Source: an uncultured Chloroflexota bacterium (GTDB lineage: Bacteria; Chloroflexota; Anaerolineae; Aggregatilineales; Phototrophicaceae). Taken from it: a DNA stretch of 7,261 nt. The DNA is taken from the NCBI GenBank assembly GCA_903904765.1, contig CAIVEA010000416.1, forward strand, positions 1 to 7,261, written 5' to 3'. How positions within the stretch are numbered: the stretch's first letter is position 1; the number at the start of each line of letters is the position of its first letter. The translations under genes were made by a program, and so were the position numbers. A model generated the notes under the pieces. That model had not been told where the DNA came from. It did not search any database and saw only the letters and a program-made list of their open reading frames with translations. Shown here piece by piece: positions 4,517-7,261 of this stretch.

Positions 4517-7024
4517 TTACCCGCCCGCTTCAAGCTGTGCGATTTTCTCCAGCGTATCGGCGGCGGCTTGATCCCCGGCCAAGCGCACATACTCGCGCAG
4601 ATCGGCCAGCGCCTTCTCGTTCTCGTTCATGTAGCTATACACCCACCCGCGATTCTGATACGCCTGCGCGTATTCCGGGTTGAGCGCAATCGCCTGCGTG
4701 AAATCCTCGATAGCGTTGGGGTAGTATTCGGCTTTGTACCGCGCATAGCTCACGCCGCGATTGTTGAACACATTCGCAAAAGTGGCATCGAGCGCAATCG
4801 CCGAGGTGTAATCGTCAATCGCCTCGTTGAAGTTCCCTGTCAACCGGAAAATGTCGCCGCGTGTGATGTAGCCGCGCACATAGTTCATGTCTAGTTGAAG
4901 CGCAAACGTGAGGTCATTAATCGCCCGCTGCACATCTTCCATGCGATAGTAGACAATCGCACGCAGATTGTAGATGGCGGGGGATGACGGCGAGATGGCC
5001 GCTGCCTGATTGAGCAACATAATCGCCAAGTCGTTGTCGCCCGCCTTGAACGCAGCTTCGCCCTGATCGAAGTAATCCTGCGCGGAGGTCGTTTCAGCGG
5101 CGATGTCGGCACGCGCCGCTGCCAGCATCGCGTTTTCATCCCACGCCCGCACCGCCGTATAGCCGGAAGCCCATGTCACCAACTGCTGCTCATCCGGGCT
5201 GACATACCGCCAACTGCTGGTTTCGCGTTCGCCTTTGCCCGTATGCCCGATCCGCAGCAGCATCCGTCCGGTTTTGGCATCCCACGTCCACTGCGTCCCG
5301 TTGACGGTGAAACTGCGAATCAGCGTTCCATCTGCGCTCCACGCCATGCGGCTGATTTCGGCATCATGCGGGAAACTCTTGAGCCGTTCGCCCGTTTCAG
5401 CATCCCACAAGCGGGCGATACCTTCCGCCGACCATGTGAGGAACTGGCTGCCATCACTCGACCACACTGCCCCCTGCGGTGACTTCGGGTGCATCATCGA
5501 AAAGATAGGTTCACCGTTCGCCACATCCCACATCAGCACCCGATCAGGGTCACGCGAGAGGGTCAGCACACGGGTATCGTCAGGACTCCAGACGGCATAG
5601 CGGAAGGCTTCATCAGCAGCGATATGCTGAAGTTCGTCGCCTGTTCCGGCATCCCAGATACGCAGAGTGAGCGTGCAGTTCTGGCGGCTGGGCGGGCAAG
5701 AACCCACATTGGCAGCAATCAGCTTTTCGTCCGCATGCCAGCCCACATCGAATATTGTCTGGCTGGATCGGCTGTCCACCGGTACGGCAATTTCCAGCAC
5801 AGGCTGGAAGGTGGTCGCATCGAAAACGCGAAGCCTATCCTGCCGCTGTGGAGCGAGTAGCTGAGTGCCGTCCGCGTTCCATTTAACCGCTGCGGTGTTC
5901 GGCAGTTCCAGCCGCAGATCGCCCGTTTGAGCATCCCATAATTTCAGCAGCGGCGGCGCGGAAATGCTCTCAAGTTCGACAGTCGAAAAGAGTGTGTCCC
6001 CGTGTTCCCAATGCACGCTCCCCGTTTGAACATTCACACTGGTGATGGGGCGGCCTGTTTCGGCGTTCAGGACGCTCACGATTTTGCTGCCATACGTGTT
6101 GATGAGCAGGCGCGTTCCATCGCTGCTCCACTCGGCATTCGTCGCCAAGAATCCCGGCAGCGACAACAGCGCCTCTCCGGTAGCCGGGTCTAAAACATGC
6201 GTCCCCTCTTTGGGATGCCAGACCAGCAGGCGGCTGCCATCGGGATTCCATTCCATACCGTCCGCCGTCACCTGAACCAGTTCCTCGAACATGGTGCTGT
6301 CCCAGACATGCACGATGTCCACCGGATTCCGCAGATCGAATAGGGCTTCGCGGGTCGCCAGATAGCGCCCATCGGGACTCCATTCCACCCCCCAGACTGG
6401 ATTTTCGTGGATCATCAGCGCGGTGGCATCCCCGCCGAAGCGCACACTTTCGGCAATCGCCATCAGGGTCGGCTCAAACGTTTTCAGACCATCCGGGGCG
6501 ACGCTGGCCGCCAGCACCATCTTCGAGCCATAACCCACATCCAACGCGATGATGATGCCGGCACTTTCGTCATCAGACGGTGTGATACGGGCGGCAGGGT
6601 AGCCCGCGATGACCGTTTCCTCGATCTCAATGTTGTATTGTTCCAACGCCGCACCGAAAAACTGCTGCAAAACCTCGGTGGGCGTGGTTTCTGTGGTGAA
6701 CGAGAACAGGTTAGCCAGATAGCTGGTACGCATGATGATGATGGCGGCTTCACCCTTATCCAGCGGCGTATTTGTGTCTTGCTGCCCGTTCTGGCTGATC
6801 GTTTGCAAGGCTTTGGGGGTATTGGCTATTGTCAGGAAGCCCGCGCCGAAGTCGTCGCCTTCGGACGAGATCACCCACCCTTCAGGATAGTCGAAGGTCA
6901 GCCAGCGGTCATACGATACGAATGTTTCGGTTAGGGGTTCTTGAGCATGTACGGGGATAATTGGAATAATAATTGTAATGAAGAAGATAGCGAACAATGC
7001 GAAGCGTTTGGCGCTTGTAGACAT
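4517..7024 (-). CDS. Secreted PsbP/DcrB-like, WD40 beta-propeller and TPR protein
   Basis: 835-residue exported protein of unknown specific function, built from protein-interaction modules. Residues 1-27 are a signal peptide (K6R7, a hydrophobic Phe/Ile-rich core, cleavage after VHA before QEP) with no lipobox. Residues about 33-197 (YDRWLTFDYPEGW... to IAESVRF) resemble PsbP/DcrB-like domains. About 205-630 holds roughly ten WD40-like blades marked by W-(S/N)-x-DG motifs near 215, 259, 299, 382, 479, 521 and 562, with WDAxTG ends such as IWDAGTGD, LWDAETGE and TWDAKTGR. About 648-818 holds five TPRs, the fourth carrying a short insertion (KAEYYPN). The only two cysteines seen, at 443 and 450, lie in one propeller loop and could form a disulfide outside the membrane. 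The ATG at 7024 is preferred over the in-frame ATG at 7039 because only it has upstream GGAG/GGAGGG and gives the better signal peptide. Likely a scaffold on the outer face of the membrane; ligand unknown. Confidence 0.88.
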   Translation of the reverse strand: MSTSAKRFALFAIFFITIIIPIIPVHAQEPLTETFVSYDRWLTFDYPEGWVISSEGDDFGAGFLTIANTPKALQTISQNGQQDTNTPLDKGEAAIIIMRTSYLANLFSFTTETTPTEVLQQFFGAALEQYNIEIEETVIAGYPAARITPSDDESAGIIIALDVGYGSKMVLAASVAPDGLKTFEPTLMAIAESVRFGGDATALMIHENPVWGVEWSPDGRYLATREALFDLRNPVDIVHVWDSTMFEELVQVTADGMEWNPDGSRLLVWHPKEGTHVLDPATGEALLSLPGFLATNAEWSSDGTRLLINTYGSKIVSVLNAETGRPITSVNVQTGSVHWEHGDTLFSTVELESISAPPLLKLWDAQTGDLRLELPNTAAVKWNADGTQLLAPQRQDRLRVFDATTFQPVLEIAVPVDSRSSQTIFDVGWHADEKLIAANVGSCPPSRQNCTLTLRIWDAGTGDELQHIAADEAFRYAVWSPDDTRVLTLSRDPDRVLMWDVANGEPIFSMMHPKSPQGAVWSSDGSQFLTWSAEGIARLWDAETGERLKSFPHDAEISRMAWSADGTLIRSFTVNGTQWTWDAKTGRMLLRIGHTGKGERETSSWRYVSPDEQQLVTWASGYTAVRAWDENAMLAAARADIAAETTSAQDYFDQGEAAFKAGDNDLAIMLLNQAAAISPSSPAIYNLRAIVYYRMEDVQRAINDLTFALQLDMNYVRGYITRGDIFRLTGNFNEAIDDYTSAIALDATFANVFNNRGVSYARYKAEYYPNAIEDFTQAIALNPEYAQAYQNRGWVYSYMNENEKALADLREYVRLAGDQAAADTLEKIAQLEAGG

Positions 7025-7026
7025 AA

Positions 7027-7037
7027 CCCTCCACTCC
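7027..7037 (-). promoter_or_regulatory. Ribosome binding site of the WD40/TPR gene
   Basis: The minus strand carries GGAG (7037-7034), 9 nt before the ATG at 7024, and GGAGGG (7032-7027), only 2 nt before it. The ATG at 7039 has no purine-rich stretch upstream, so these sites favour the start at 7024. The AT-rich 7040-7075 probably holds the promoter, but no convincing -35/-10 pair could be picked. Confidence 0.55.
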
Positions 7038-7070
7038 ATCAGACTATTTCGGATAATCTAAAGTTATGAA

Positions 7071-7106
7071 ATAAAAACCCCTCAAGCGCAAGTTCGGCTT
7101 GAGGGG
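7071..7106 (-). terminator. Rho-independent terminator of the upstream partial gene
   Basis: Stem CCCCTCAAGC (7078-7087) with GCTTGAGGGG (7097-7106), 10 perfect pairs and a 9-nt loop. On the minus strand it is followed by TTTTTAT (7077-7071). It lies 27 nt after the TAA of the partial gene to its right and about 47 bp before the WD40/TPR start, so the two minus-strand genes are probably separate transcription units. Confidence 0.88.
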
Positions 7107-7132
7107 GTATGATTCGGGGAATGTCTGGGGAA

Positions 7133-7261
7133 TTAGTTCCAGCCGCCACGCCGGCGCGGGTCGCCATCGTTCGGGCGACGGTTCAGCGGGTGGCCGCCCC
7201 CCCCGCCGCCTTGCAGCAGGTTGCGCTTGGCCTTCTGCACATCGCTCTCGTGCTTCAGCAG
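7133..7261 (-). CDS. C-terminal end of an unidentified protein with Gly-rich linker and Arg-rich tail (partial)
   Basis: Open frame of 42 codons entering from the right edge and ending at TAA (7135-7133). The visible part is a charged, probably helical segment (LLKHESDVQKAKRNLLQ), then six glycines, then an Arg/Asn/Pro-rich tail ending DPRRRGGWN. The orderly layout and the strong terminator 27 nt downstream support a real gene. The Gly linker with a basic RGG-like tail is seen in some nucleic-acid-binding proteins, but too little is visible to name a family. The six-glycine stretch is encoded partly by a run of eight G on the coding strand (7204-7197), so a one-base error there would change the tail. 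Confidence 0.6.
   Translation of the reverse strand: MLKHESDVQKAKRNLLQGGGGGGHPLNRRPNDGDPRRRGGWN

Noticed and set aside
4370..4894. Plus-strand frame of 174 codons across the endonuclease end and into the next gene
   Set aside because: It overlaps the endonuclease C-terminus in another frame and the TPR region in antisense, and crosses the intergenic hairpin. It shows no domain.
6407..6934. Plus-strand frame of 175 codons
   Set aside because: Antisense to the N-terminal domain of the WD40/TPR protein. The composition is that of a shadow frame.
7025..7039. Alternative WD40/TPR start at the ATG at 7039
   Set aside because: It adds MEWRV before the signal peptide and has no purine-rich site upstream, while the ATG at 7024 does.
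1..7261. tRNA, rRNA, CRISPR array, riboswitch or replication origin
   Set aside because: The intergenic gaps are short (about 128, 62 and 108 bp) and are largely taken up by promoters, repeats and hairpins. No cloverleaf, regularly spaced repeat array or recognised aptamer was seen.

Overview
The window looks like chromosomal DNA from a moderately GC-rich bacterium, most probably a member of the Chloroflexota (Anaerolineae-like). That guess rests on one gene, a large secreted protein joining a PsbP/DcrB-like N-terminal domain, a WD40-type beta-propeller and TPR repeats, an architecture common in that phylum. No rRNA, tRNA or marker gene is present to confirm it.

Layout, left to right. (1) Positions 9-1913, minus strand: an intact ABC-F family ATPase (two ABC domains plus a C-terminal coiled coil), with an extended -10 promoter and a Shine-Dalgarno sequence that fix its start. 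(2) Positions 2042-4454, plus strand: a compact two-gene restriction-modification system. It has an N6-adenine methyltransferase followed, with an 8-bp overlap, by a BsuBI/PstI-family restriction endonuclease. (3) Positions 4517-7024, minus strand: the secreted PsbP-like/WD40/TPR protein. (4) Positions 7133-7261, minus strand: the C-terminal end of an unrecognised gene with an Arg/Gly-rich tail, followed by a clear intrinsic terminator at 7071-7106.

The main observation is a perfect 23-bp direct repeat (1960-1982 and 4464-4486) that brackets the restriction-modification genes almost exactly. One copy lies 59 bp upstream of the methyltransferase start and the other begins 10 bp after the endonuclease stop. 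Collapsing the two copies leaves a simple empty site: two minus-strand genes (WD40/TPR gene, then ABC-F gene) separated by about 99 bp that hold a palindrome and the ABC-F promoter. The restriction-modification pair is the only plus-strand unit in the window, and its methyltransferase appears lower in GC than the ABC-F gene. It therefore looks like a mobile cassette inserted between two housekeeping-type genes with a target duplication. By family, the predicted specificity is CTGCAG, and no CTGCAG site was found in the window by eye.

The two restriction-modification genes act together: the methyltransferase protects the host sites and the endonuclease, made second and probably by translational coupling, cuts unmodified DNA. 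The ABC-F protein (ribosome-associated) and the WD40/TPR protein (exported) have no evident functional link to them.
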